DNA of 64,000 bases from Arenicellales bacterium (GTDB lineage: Bacteria; Pseudomonadota; Gammaproteobacteria; Arenicellales; JAHEKD01). The stretch spans positions 62,001 through 126,000 of the forward strand of contig JANQSD010000009.1 of the NCBI GenBank assembly GCA_028284225.1, written 5' to 3'. Under the pieces are notes generated by a model. That model had not been told where the DNA came from and did no database searches. It worked only from the letters and a program-made list of their open reading frames with translations. Positions within the stretch are counted from its first letter, which is position 1; each line of letters opens with the position of its first letter. Positions 16,628 through 25,900 of this stretch are shown piece after piece. Made by a program: the position numbers and the translations under genes.

Positions 16628-18688
16628 TTAAATTGAGTCCAAAAAATCATCAAGCTGGCCTTGATCAAGCCCGCTGTCAGGAAAATCAGAAGGGGTATAA
16701 ATTGTATCTGCTTGATCTTTGGTAATATCGACTATGCGATGAAGCGTTTGCACATAGCTGTCAGTGAACGAAATTAATCGGTTCTCATCTATAAAATTCG
16801 GATCATAGTGCCACTGGATAGTTAATTCTCCGTTAGTTAAGTAGGCCTGAATTTCTAAATAATGACTGCGCTCATTTTCTGGGTGCCGTTGCCCGGGAAT
16901 AGTAACGTTAAGTTCATTAATCCCATCTGCCGGTTTTCTGGAACTGTCGATACTATCGAGTTTGCCGAGATAATTAAACAATAGTCTTCTGGGAGCGGAT
17001 GCATCGAATTCCGGTGGTAATTGGGCTTGCCGTAGCAGTTCAAATCCTAAACCACCATGATCGATTTGATGCAGTGTCTCTTTGGTTGCTTTGATCGTTT
17101 TTACAATTCGTTGCTTGATATCAGCATCACCTTGATTGCAGCTTAAGCAGACCGGATAGACACTGGAAAACCAGCCTATAGTTTGCGATAAATCATAGTG
17201 ATTGTTAGGGTCAAAGCGCCCATGACTTTCAAGGTCCAGGGTTAGTTGCGTCTGGGAGAAATTATCTGGTACAGATAACACTAACGCACTGAGTAAAATA
17301 TCAACAATTCGAGTTTGATAAGTTTGGTTGATTTCCGTCACCAATGATTGGCTTAAATGATATCCGAGTGTTTGGTTGATCGTTTTTATGTTTTTCTCAT
17401 GGCTGGTAGCATCGACACCGGTTTCTAATTCAAAGGGCGTTTGTGGGCCGTGTTTATCGATTTGTGCACGCCAGAAATCCTGCTGTTGCCTGATTCGGGG
17501 ATCATCTGATAATTCATTTATGTAGTTGCTCCAGCCGGAGAAACTAACAGGCTGGATGTGAGTTGCCTGATCAGGATTGTCAGTTAGTTGAGTAATTAAA
17601 TCTTGTTTTATGATTTGCCAGGACACAAGATCAATGATCAAATGATGGGCCGTAATAAACAGAATTTTAATGTCTTCACTGGTGAATAAAATAAAACGTG
17701 CCAAGGGTGCTTGATTTAAATCAAACTCGGTTTGGATCTGTTTCAATGCCTTTGATAAAGCATTTTCCCACAATTCATAATTAGGCAGCTTGACAGTTTC
17801 AAGAGTTAGAGTTGCAGTTGGTTGTAGTTTTTGGACAATGCCTTGCTTTGTATCAACAAAACACATACGAAAAACGTCGTGTTTGCTTAGTAGCTGATTT
17901 ATGGCTTTGTGAAGCGTATCAATGTTGATGCTGCTCGGTAATTGATAGCATTTTGCCAGGTTCCATTGTCCCGGCCGAGTTTTCACCGTGTTGAAAAACC
18001 AATTCTGTATGGGAGTAAGTGGAGCCTCGTCACACTTTTCAAGTGAATGTGAAGCGTGGCTCTGTTCGGTTTTGGCGGCGATAACTTTTGACAGTTCCAG
18101 CAGTGTCGGTGAATCAAAAATATCATTCGGACCGATCTGATAACCATGTCGAAGCATTCTGGAAACCACATGAATGCTAAGGATGGAATCACCACCTAAA
18201 TCAAAGAAGTTATCATTAGCTGACTTTATTTTTATACCTAAAACTTCCGACCAAATGGCGGATAAAGAATTTAGAACTTTGGATTCTGAGTCACTAAGAC
18301 TAGCGGCTGTTGATGTTAGGTCTAATAATGGCTTATCGTCACTACTTTCGAGCTCTTGTGCTAACCTTTGTTGCGCTAACGTCTGCAATTGCTGTTTATC
18401 AACTTTTCCGTTTGCAAGCAGTGGTAGCGACTCAAGCCGATAAATATGTTGCGGAATCGCATATGACGGCAGACGGTCTATCAGCCCGGATTTTAATCGA
18501 TCTAAATGTTCACCGATATTTGGCTGGGTTACAAACGCAACAATTCTTTTTGAATTAGTCGGTTGTTTAGAATTCTCGCTATTACTTTGAATGATGTGGT
18601 CGTATAAATATTTTTTTTGTTCAGTATTCAATTTCGACAATAGATACTTGAAATCGATATCAGAGAGTTGTTTTTTTTCGTTGAACAT
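16628..18688 (-). CDS. NRPS-3: adenylation C-terminal subdomain - PCP - epimerization
   Basis: 686 residues. After a helical N-terminal stretch (residues 10-35), residues 47-102 are only the small C-terminal A subdomain: A9 is LPSYAIP (73-79) and A10 is NGKVDK (93-98) with the catalytic lysine. A complete PCP follows (FFDLGGDSIL, Ser168). The remainder is an epimerization domain (LTPIQNWFF, AHHLIIDLVSW, LESHGRF, QTIGWFSSVYPVCL). The core of this A domain is at the end of NRPS-2, with the glycosyltransferase gene in between. Together the two proteins hold every A motif once. The normal E motif HHxxxDG has Leu instead of Gly. The gene begins three bases after the glycosyltransferase stop. Confidence 0.9.
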   Translation of the reverse strand: MFNEKKQLSDIDFKYLLSKLNTEQKKYLYDHIIQSNSENSKQPTNSKRIVAFVTQPNIGEHLDRLKSGLIDRLPSYAIPQHIYRLESLPLLANGKVDKQQLQTLAQQRLAQELESSDDKPLLDLTSTAASLSDSESKVLNSLSAIWSEVLGIKIKSANDNFFDLGGDSILSIHVVSRMLRHGYQIGPNDIFDSPTLLELSKVIAAKTEQSHASHSLEKCDEAPLTPIQNWFFNTVKTRPGQWNLAKCYQLPSSINIDTLHKAINQLLSKHDVFRMCFVDTKQGIVQKLQPTATLTLETVKLPNYELWENALSKALKQIQTEFDLNQAPLARFILFTSEDIKILFITAHHLIIDLVSWQIIKQDLITQLTDNPDQATHIQPVSFSGWSNYINELSDDPRIRQQQDFWRAQIDKHGPQTPFELETGVDATSHEKNIKTINQTLGYHLSQSLVTEINQTYQTRIVDILLSALVLSVPDNFSQTQLTLDLESHGRFDPNNHYDLSQTIGWFSSVYPVCLSCNQGDADIKQRIVKTIKATKETLHQIDHGGLGFELLRQAQLPPEFDASAPRRLLFNYLGKLDSIDSSRKPADGINELNVTIPGQRHPENERSHYLEIQAYLTNGELTIQWHYDPNFIDENRLISFTDSYVQTLHRIVDITKDQADTIYTPSDFPDSGLDQGQLDDFLDSI

Positions 18689-18691
18689 CGA

Positions 18692-20086
18692 TTACTCACA
18701 GGTTGATGAAGATTGTTCGATGAGTTTTATAGCTAAATCATCATTTTTGTAAGTTACAAAATGCGAACGCATTTCAGCCAGATTTGAGCGAATCGTTGCA
18801 CTGTTCAATAATGTATCCAGGTGTGATTCAATCATTGCCTGATCATCTTCCTTTTTATTACCCATAATCCCTAAATTGTGCCAGGCAACCCTTGCGGCAC
18901 AACCGTTTTGATCACCGTGTTCAGTTGAATAAACCAACATGGGCACCTGAAAGAAAACGCATTCATTAATACTGGAAATACCGCCATGGGTAATAGCAAC
19001 ATCAGCCATTTGTAAAATTTCCAGCTGTGGTGCCCAATCCAGTAAGGTGATGTTTGCCGGTATGTTTTCAAAACCCGAGGCCTTTGATTTTCCACCCAGA
19101 CCAATGATTAAGTGCCAGTCAGAACGCTGCTTGACCACTTCAATGATTCTTAAAAGAAAATTTTTATCAGTTTTCCAGAACGTACCGAGGGAACAATACA
19201 TTAGTGATTGTTTTTTCTTGCCCGACTGGTATTGTCGCTGCAGACTCGACCATTCTGCTAACGAATCCGGAGAGGTGATCGGATCATGTCTGTGAGTGCA
19301 GATCATCGGACCGACATAATTCAATCTGGTATCAGGTTGGTGTGGAAAATCCATTTCCAGAATATTTAAAACTAAAATTGGTAATTTTTTAAACGTCATG
19401 GGTCGTAGCCAACTTGAAAAGTCGGCTACTGCTTGAAAGTCAACGCCCATCTGTTTAGCCACTAACTCCAGATCAACCGTATTCAGGCTTTGATAAGACA
19501 ATGGCTTTGGATTAATCGGTGCTTTCAGATAATGTTTAAACCAATATCTTGCCCGCCTTCTTTGTTTGGATTTGTACTCCTGATCCCAGATTGTCTGGAT
19601 ATTTTTGCGTTGTGATTCATTGGCAGGAGGAGCAAGAAAAGTGTGCATGGGCGGCAAATTTTCTTGATCTCTGAAGATGCTAAACCAGGCTGATATCAAA
19701 AAACACGGTATTGCATGCGCCAGGCAGACAATCACCATATAGTGAAGTTCTATGTCGATTAGGACCTTTTCTGGATTGACTGTATCAAGCACTTGGGAAA
19801 GCTCGGCTGCCGACAACATTCGTTTGCGTTGTTGTTGAATCAGCTTTCTGTTTTTGGCCCAGTTTGAAATTGCATTGGCAGAGCGCCAGTTTTGTTGCAA
19901 TTTTTGTTCGAGTTCAATTTCCTCGCCAAGAACAATGCATTGAAAACCGTTTTGCTGAACTCGATCTGCAATATCGATCGGGCTGATGTAAATGACTTCA
20001 TGGCCCGCTTGGGTTAAGCGGCGACTAAACTCATAGCTGTTATTAAGATTGCTGGAGAAACCATTAGTCATATAGGCGATTTTCAT
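18692..20086 (-). CDS. UGT-type glycosyltransferase inside the NRPS operon
   Basis: 464 residues with a GT-B fold. The N-terminus MKIAYMTNGFSSNLNNSYEF and ALTxxGH-like RRLTQAGHEVIYISP is the acceptor side. The C-terminal donor-binding signature is LLDWAPQLEILQMADVAITH followed by GGISSINE and STEHGDQNGCAARV, as in UDP-glucosyl/macrolide glycosyltransferases. It should transfer a sugar to the peptide or a building block. Its ATG overlaps the NRPS-2 stop by four bases, and it ends three bases before NRPS-3, so it lies exactly in the break of a split adenylation domain. No dedicated deoxysugar genes are nearby, so a common UDP-sugar donor is likely. Confidence 0.88.
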   Translation of the reverse strand: MKIAYMTNGFSSNLNNSYEFSRRLTQAGHEVIYISPIDIADRVQQNGFQCIVLGEEIELEQKLQQNWRSANAISNWAKNRKLIQQQRKRMLSAAELSQVLDTVNPEKVLIDIELHYMVIVCLAHAIPCFLISAWFSIFRDQENLPPMHTFLAPPANESQRKNIQTIWDQEYKSKQRRRARYWFKHYLKAPINPKPLSYQSLNTVDLELVAKQMGVDFQAVADFSSWLRPMTFKKLPILVLNILEMDFPHQPDTRLNYVGPMICTHRHDPITSPDSLAEWSSLQRQYQSGKKKQSLMYCSLGTFWKTDKNFLLRIIEVVKQRSDWHLIIGLGGKSKASGFENIPANITLLDWAPQLEILQMADVAITHGGISSINECVFFQVPMLVYSTEHGDQNGCAARVAWHNLGIMGNKKEDDQAMIESHLDTLLNSATIRSNLAEMRSHFVTYKNDDLAIKLIEQSSSTCE

Positions 20087-22959
20087 ATCGAAGGTTCGCT
20101 ATGCTGTTCTAATATGTGTAATTCATTTATGAACAATTGTGCCTGTTCGGCACTCATCGATTGGAATTTTTCAAATAGCCATTGGTCCAGATCCGCCTCA
20201 GATGAGGGTCTTGGCAAGGTCGACGATTCGCTACTGGATGAACTGTATTGGTTTGGTTGTTCAACGGCCAGTGCTATTGCAGCCTCGATGTCAGGATTTG
20301 CAAGCAAAGCGCGTTCAATTTCACCGAGTTCCAAGCGTTGACCACGTATTTTGATTTGATCGTCCAGGCGTCCTAAATATTCGATTTGACCTTGGTTGTT
20401 TAATCGACCCAGGTCACCGGTTTTGTAGACCCGCTTTCGAATTGAGATGTGTTCATCAATATTTATATCCAGTTCTATAAACTGAGCCTCAGTCTGTTGT
20501 TCAAGATTTAAATAACCGCCGGCCACACCTGGGCCGGCAATGCATAGTTCACCTGTTGCACCTATGGGCACTAAGTGATTATTTTGATCAACAATAATGA
20601 TTTCAGTGTCATGGATGGCATTGCCAATAGGAACGAGCAAGCTTGGATCATGGTCAGTCGCATCATACATACAGCACCAGACTGTCGCTTCAGTCGGGCC
20701 GTATTCGTTATAGAGTCTGGCCTGCGGCATTAATTCACGATGCAACTTCAGCAGTTCCGGATTGCTCAGCGCTTCACCTGCAACAATCACAGTCTTGAGT
20801 GATTGCAGTTTATCCGCTGCGTTTGATGTTTTTGCCGATCTTAATATCAATTCATACAGACTTGGCAAACAAAGCGTATGGGTAACCTGATGTTGATCAA
20901 TCAGGCTAATCAATGCCTGCATGTCCTGTTCAATCCGATTCTCACTGACAATGACTTTTCCTCCTTGAGTTAACGTCCAGTAAATCCCTACCACTGAACT
21001 GTCGAAATGAAAAGGTGATAACAGCAGAAAAGCTTCTGGCGGATGGGGATAATGAACATCGCGCACTTGTGTCGAATAAAGCAAGTTGTCATGAGTGATT
21101 TTGACTCCCTTTGGAGTTCCAGTGCTACCGGAAGTAAACAGCACGTAAGCTAAAGATGGGGTATCAATAACCGCTAGCGTGGCGCTAGTCATTAATTCTG
21201 ATTTTTGCACAGGTGTTATTGAATCAATGTTTATGACTTCATAATCGTTAAAAGCAGTAGATTGACTCAATTCAGAGCTGCTGATAATCAGCCGAGGTCT
21301 GGCTTGATCAATTATTGCTTCAATTTTTTTCTGTGGGTTTTCAGGATCAACAATGACATAGGCAGCGCCACTTTTTAGTACGGCAAGCATGTATTCAATA
21401 TATTTGCGCGAGCGTGGCAGTATGATGGCGATCAAGTCACCGGCTTGAGTGCCGTGCTTAATTAACAATGCTGCGATTGTATCGCTGAACTGTTTTAATT
21501 CGGTGTAACTTGTTTCTCCCTGTTGATCAATTAATGCTGGTTGTTGCGTGAATGATTGGGCATCAATGACTTTGGTTATAGGATTTTCTCTGTCATATAC
21601 AAAACCAGATGTTAGGTCAGTTTTAGCCAGATACGACAACTGAGTTTGTGGTAAAAGCTGAACATCACTGGTTTTGGAGTTAATCCAGGAACTTAAGTGT
21701 GTCAGAATATGATGGACTTGTTCAAGCCACTGCCGGCATTGCTGTGATGAAATCAAGTTACCGTCAACAATCATTCTTAAATGTACAGGTTGACCGGGAA
21801 GGACCAGCAGCACGCAAGGGTAGTTACTTTGTTCTATATGAGTAATAGTTTCGAAGACAGCAAGGGAGTTTTCATCGTCTGCATTAATGGGGTAATTTTC
21901 AACCACTATTAATGATTCAAATAACGCTTGTTGGGATGGTAGCTCACTATAGCGCTTGATATCACTTAACGAGCAGTGTTGATAGTCAATGAGTTGATTT
22001 AAATTTTGCTGTAGCGATTGCAACCACTGATAGACAGTTCTGTTATCCTGGCTGACTCTTATCGGCAATGAATTAATGAATACACCAATCATATTTTCGA
22101 CACCCTCAAGTGCCGGATCACGGCCAGAAAATGTGGCGCCGTAGACGACATCACTACACTGTAGCCGTGACATAAGCGTCCATGACCAGGCTGCATGAAA
22201 GAGGGTATTTAAACTCAAGCGTTGGGTACGGGCGAATTCTGAAAGCGCAGTATCCTCGGCTTCAGTGAAAATGATATCTTGTTGCTGGAGTTGGTAGTCA
22301 CTTTGGGCTGTATCTGATTGGGAGCATAATCGTGTCGTTGTTTTAAAGTTTGATAAATAATTTTCCCAGAATGTTCTATCGTTTTGCTGTTGTTGTTTCT
22401 TGGTAATTAAAAAATTGACATGATCGACAAAAGGTCTTGGCTTTGGTTGCAATCCTAACCGCCCCCGGAGTTGCTGTCGTAATTCATTCAAGAGGTTCGC
22501 TACTGACCAACCATCGAGAATCAAATGATGAAAAGTCCATAGCAAACGATGTCTGTTTTCTTCTATCTCAATTAGCGTGTGTCGCATTAGAGGAGCACGG
22601 GATAGATCGAAATCCGTAGCCCTATCTTTTACCAACAATTCATTAAATAACTCATATTGTTGATGCGGTTTATAACTACAGTAACTTAGTTCATGCCATT
22701 GAAGTTCAGTACTGTGTTTAACTACTTGTACTGGCTGGTTTATATCCTTCCAGATGAAAGCGGTTCGTAGTATTTGGTGGCGTTCTACAATATCTACCCA
22801 GTGTTGTTTGAAATCGGTAACTTCGCTTGCTTTGAGATTTAGCTCAAAATGAATCTGTTCAATAAAAACACCTGTTTCAGGCGACTGTAAACTGTGGAAA
22901 AGAATACCTTGCTGTAAAGGTGTCAGGGGATAAATGTTTTCGATGCTGATGTCGGCCAT
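20083..22959 (-). CDS. NRPS-2: condensation - adenylation core (truncated after A8)
   Basis: 958 residues. The condensation domain starts IYPLTPLQQGILFHSLQ and has HHLILDG at residues 144-150. The adenylation core runs about 480-880: A3 TSGSTGTPKG near 607, A5 NEYGPTEATVW, A7 YKTGDLGR, A8 RLDDQIKIRGQRLELGEIE near 865. After A8 the chain turns into a Ser-rich linker and a helix (LDQWLFEKFQSMSAEQAQLF) and stops; A9, A10 and a carrier are missing and are found in NRPS-3. By hand alignment the pocket reads D-S-V-L-I-A-E-V-W; I do not know its substrate. Because an E domain precedes it in NRPS-1, its C domain probably accepts a D-configured donor. Two bases separate it from NRPS-1. Confidence 0.9.
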   Translation of the reverse strand: MADISIENIYPLTPLQQGILFHSLQSPETGVFIEQIHFELNLKASEVTDFKQHWVDIVERHQILRTAFIWKDINQPVQVVKHSTELQWHELSYCSYKPHQQYELFNELLVKDRATDFDLSRAPLMRHTLIEIEENRHRLLWTFHHLILDGWSVANLLNELRQQLRGRLGLQPKPRPFVDHVNFLITKKQQQQNDRTFWENYLSNFKTTTRLCSQSDTAQSDYQLQQQDIIFTEAEDTALSEFARTQRLSLNTLFHAAWSWTLMSRLQCSDVVYGATFSGRDPALEGVENMIGVFINSLPIRVSQDNRTVYQWLQSLQQNLNQLIDYQHCSLSDIKRYSELPSQQALFESLIVVENYPINADDENSLAVFETITHIEQSNYPCVLLVLPGQPVHLRMIVDGNLISSQQCRQWLEQVHHILTHLSSWINSKTSDVQLLPQTQLSYLAKTDLTSGFVYDRENPITKVIDAQSFTQQPALIDQQGETSYTELKQFSDTIAALLIKHGTQAGDLIAIILPRSRKYIEYMLAVLKSGAAYVIVDPENPQKKIEAIIDQARPRLIISSSELSQSTAFNDYEVINIDSITPVQKSELMTSATLAVIDTPSLAYVLFTSGSTGTPKGVKITHDNLLYSTQVRDVHYPHPPEAFLLLSPFHFDSSVVGIYWTLTQGGKVIVSENRIEQDMQALISLIDQHQVTHTLCLPSLYELILRSAKTSNAADKLQSLKTVIVAGEALSNPELLKLHRELMPQARLYNEYGPTEATVWCCMYDATDHDPSLLVPIGNAIHDTEIIIVDQNNHLVPIGATGELCIAGPGVAGGYLNLEQQTEAQFIELDINIDEHISIRKRVYKTGDLGRLNNQGQIEYLGRLDDQIKIRGQRLELGEIERALLANPDIEAAIALAVEQPNQYSSSSSESSTLPRPSSEADLDQWLFEKFQSMSAEQAQLFINELHILEQHSEPSI

Positions 22960-22961
22960 GA

Positions 22962-25900
22962 CTACTTAAGTTGTCTTTGAATGGCTGCCAAGTCACTGTC
23001 AGTCAGGCTGTCGATATTGAAATTGTTTGCGGTTTTAGTGTTTGTATTTACGCATAGCGATTCAAGTTCGACTAGATACTGATCCAGCAACTGACTAAGC
23101 GTTGATTCAAAAACATAAGCGGGATCATAACTGCATTCGATTCGGAGTGACTGATCGGAATCAAAAATATTTAATTCAATAGCATGTTGAAGTTGGGTTT
23201 GTTTAGAGCGAGTAAAAGCCAAAGGCCGGGTAATAAAAAATTCCTGATAAGCGCCTGTCAGATGTTGTCCGAAATAATTGAACAAAACATTTGAATAAAA
23301 ATCTGTTTGATCGATCGCTGCATACTGACTATCAATAAACCGATGAAAAACGAGTTCAGATTGATCGTCTATTTGTTTAATCAAATCCTTCAGTGGTCGA
23401 TCTGTCACGCCGCTTTTGACCGTCAGACAGATTGGATTGATACTGGTAAACCAGCCTAACGTGCGGGTGATATTGATTTGTTCGTCAAGGTCATAGCGGC
23501 CGTGTGATTCCACATTAATGCATAATGAATCTTGTTTACAAAACTTGCTCAGACAATAGGCCAGCCCGGCCAGTAATGTTTTATGCAAAGGTATTTTTTT
23601 ATCATCGATTGCCGGTTTAGTGGTGAGTCGCTGACAAAGCGCTTGCGGCAATTCCATAACATACGTATCAAAAACCGTTTCAGTTTTAGCAGGTTGCTCA
23701 GCTCGTACTATGACGGGATGATGTTGACTGACATCCGGCAGCTTCTCTAAAGCCGTTGTATGAATAGGATTATTTTTGTACTGGCTAAGAAAATTTGCCC
23801 AATCCAGAAAAGCCGTGGTTTTAAGCGGCAGCAATAATTCTTGTCGCAGATGAATTTGCTTGACTAGCAGGTCAAAATCATCGAGTAATATTTGCCATGA
23901 AACCGCATCAACAGCAAGATGGTGAATCACTAAAATAAGCTGGGACTTTGGGGTATATCTACCTGTAATTAAAGCACAGGCGATTAAAGGTCCATTGTTG
24001 ATATTGATAGACTGATGCAAAGCTTGTTCTGTTTCAGCCAGTAATTGTTCCGATATTTCATCATTAGCAACAATCTGCTTTAGTTTCGATTCTGTTAATT
24101 CTGCTGTAACCGACTGTTTTAAGCCATCGGCCCTGCTGGTGTAACAGTGGCGTAGTGCATCATGGTGTTCAATGAGTTTATTAATAACAAGCTGAACTTG
24201 TTCAGCTGGTATATTTTTATTAAGTTCCAAATGTACACTATGATTAAAAACCGACCTGGCGGATTCGGGTTGTTTAAAAAACCAGCGTTGTATCGGTGTC
24301 AGCTCAGCTACACCTTCAATGGCTGACTGGCTGGCCTGAAATTTGTCATCGTTGCTTATAACAGTTGCTAATTCCTTAATGGTTTGGTGATCAAACATTT
24401 GACCGGGTTTGATCTTTAACCCGAATTGACCGGCTTGCGCGGCAATCTGTATGGCTTTAATAGAATCGCCACCAAGATCAAAATAGTTATCGTGGATGCT
24501 AATTTTTTGGTGTTGCAAAACCTGTGAGAAAATGCTGGCCAGGGTTTTCTCATGTGAAGTTGATGCCTGTATCAACGGTACATCATCGTTGCGTGATTGT
24601 TTTTTCGGATCAGGCAATTGATCATTATCGATTTTGCCGTTGACCGTTAAAGGCAGTTCTTTAAGTCTAATGAAATACCTGGGAATAATGTTGGTGACTA
24701 GATGCTGTGACAAAAAGTCACGTAATTCACGCGAGCTTATCTGCCGTTCGCTGACATAGTACATCACTAACGCATCTGACTGTGCATCAGTTAATGTGTC
24801 GGTTTCAGTGATGCCGATTTTTTTAAGGTTATCAATGACGCTGCGAACATCGATAACGTCATCGAGTTCGTCCATGGCCTGCTGGCGGGTTTTTAAACCC
24901 AGGCGTACGTCCCAACTATAGGGCAGGGCATAATTATGATAGCCCTGCAGTTGTTTGTGATAATAAATGCCGGTGTCGTTAATCAGGCAGTTAGTTGAAC
25001 GGCCGGTATCTTCGGGCCGAATCCAGGGAACCTCATGCTCCAGAAAGCGGTAGATTTCACTAAGCGAGACATCGCAATAGCGGTAAAAATCGACAAAGCT
25101 GATTTGTTCAAAAATCGTATCATCATTAAACATATCCCCGGCAATTCGTTGTGTGACAGTATCATTGATACGATGATAAATTTTGCGGGCGTTCAGCACC
25201 TCGTTATCGATTTGTGCAGGATCGAAGCGGTGAGTATCAAACGATTCTTTGGTCAAGCGTGTTTCAAAAAACTGGCCCCTAGATAGTCCCGTAACGATGC
25301 AGGGTATGCCTTTGTCTTTGGCAATTCTCAGTGCCAGTGTATAGATAGTTTTAAAGCAGCCATAACAAACGCTGCAATGCAGCTTTAAACTTTCCGCAAA
25401 AATATCATTCATGGCGGAGGTTGTGGCGAATTCGTGGTCAATACCGAGTTGCTTGACTGTGCGACTGATATTGGTCTTGGCGCTATCAGAGATAAAACCA
25501 TTATCTAGGGTCATTGCATAAATTGACAGGCCCATCAGGCTTAACTGGTAGAGGGCATAAGTGCTGTCCTTACCGCCACTTAGAAGCATTAAGCAATCGT
25601 AGTCGCCGGTTTTTTTAGCAGTATGTCGTTGCAAAAGCTGATGCAGATCATCCATGTTACTGAAATACTGCTGGGCTTTGTCATGATAACGCTGGAATTC
25701 AAGACACAAATTGCAAACACCGTTTTGATCAAATCTGAGATTTGGATAGTTGGACGCAATGCCGCACCGCTCACAGTGCTTGATTTCGTTGAATTTGATC
25801 GATTCAGCTTTTAAATAACTAAGGTGACAGGCATTGATTTGGGGATGCTGATTTAATGCGTTTTCTATTTCTGCTTTTTCGACCCGGATGCCACGAATTT

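Noticed and set aside
20083..22959. Possibility that NRPS-2 is simply a frameshifted or truncated pseudogene
   Set aside because: The missing A9/A10 motifs are present in NRPS-3, both ends have extra structured tails, and an intact gene lies between them with tight coupling, so simple decay does not explain the arrangement.
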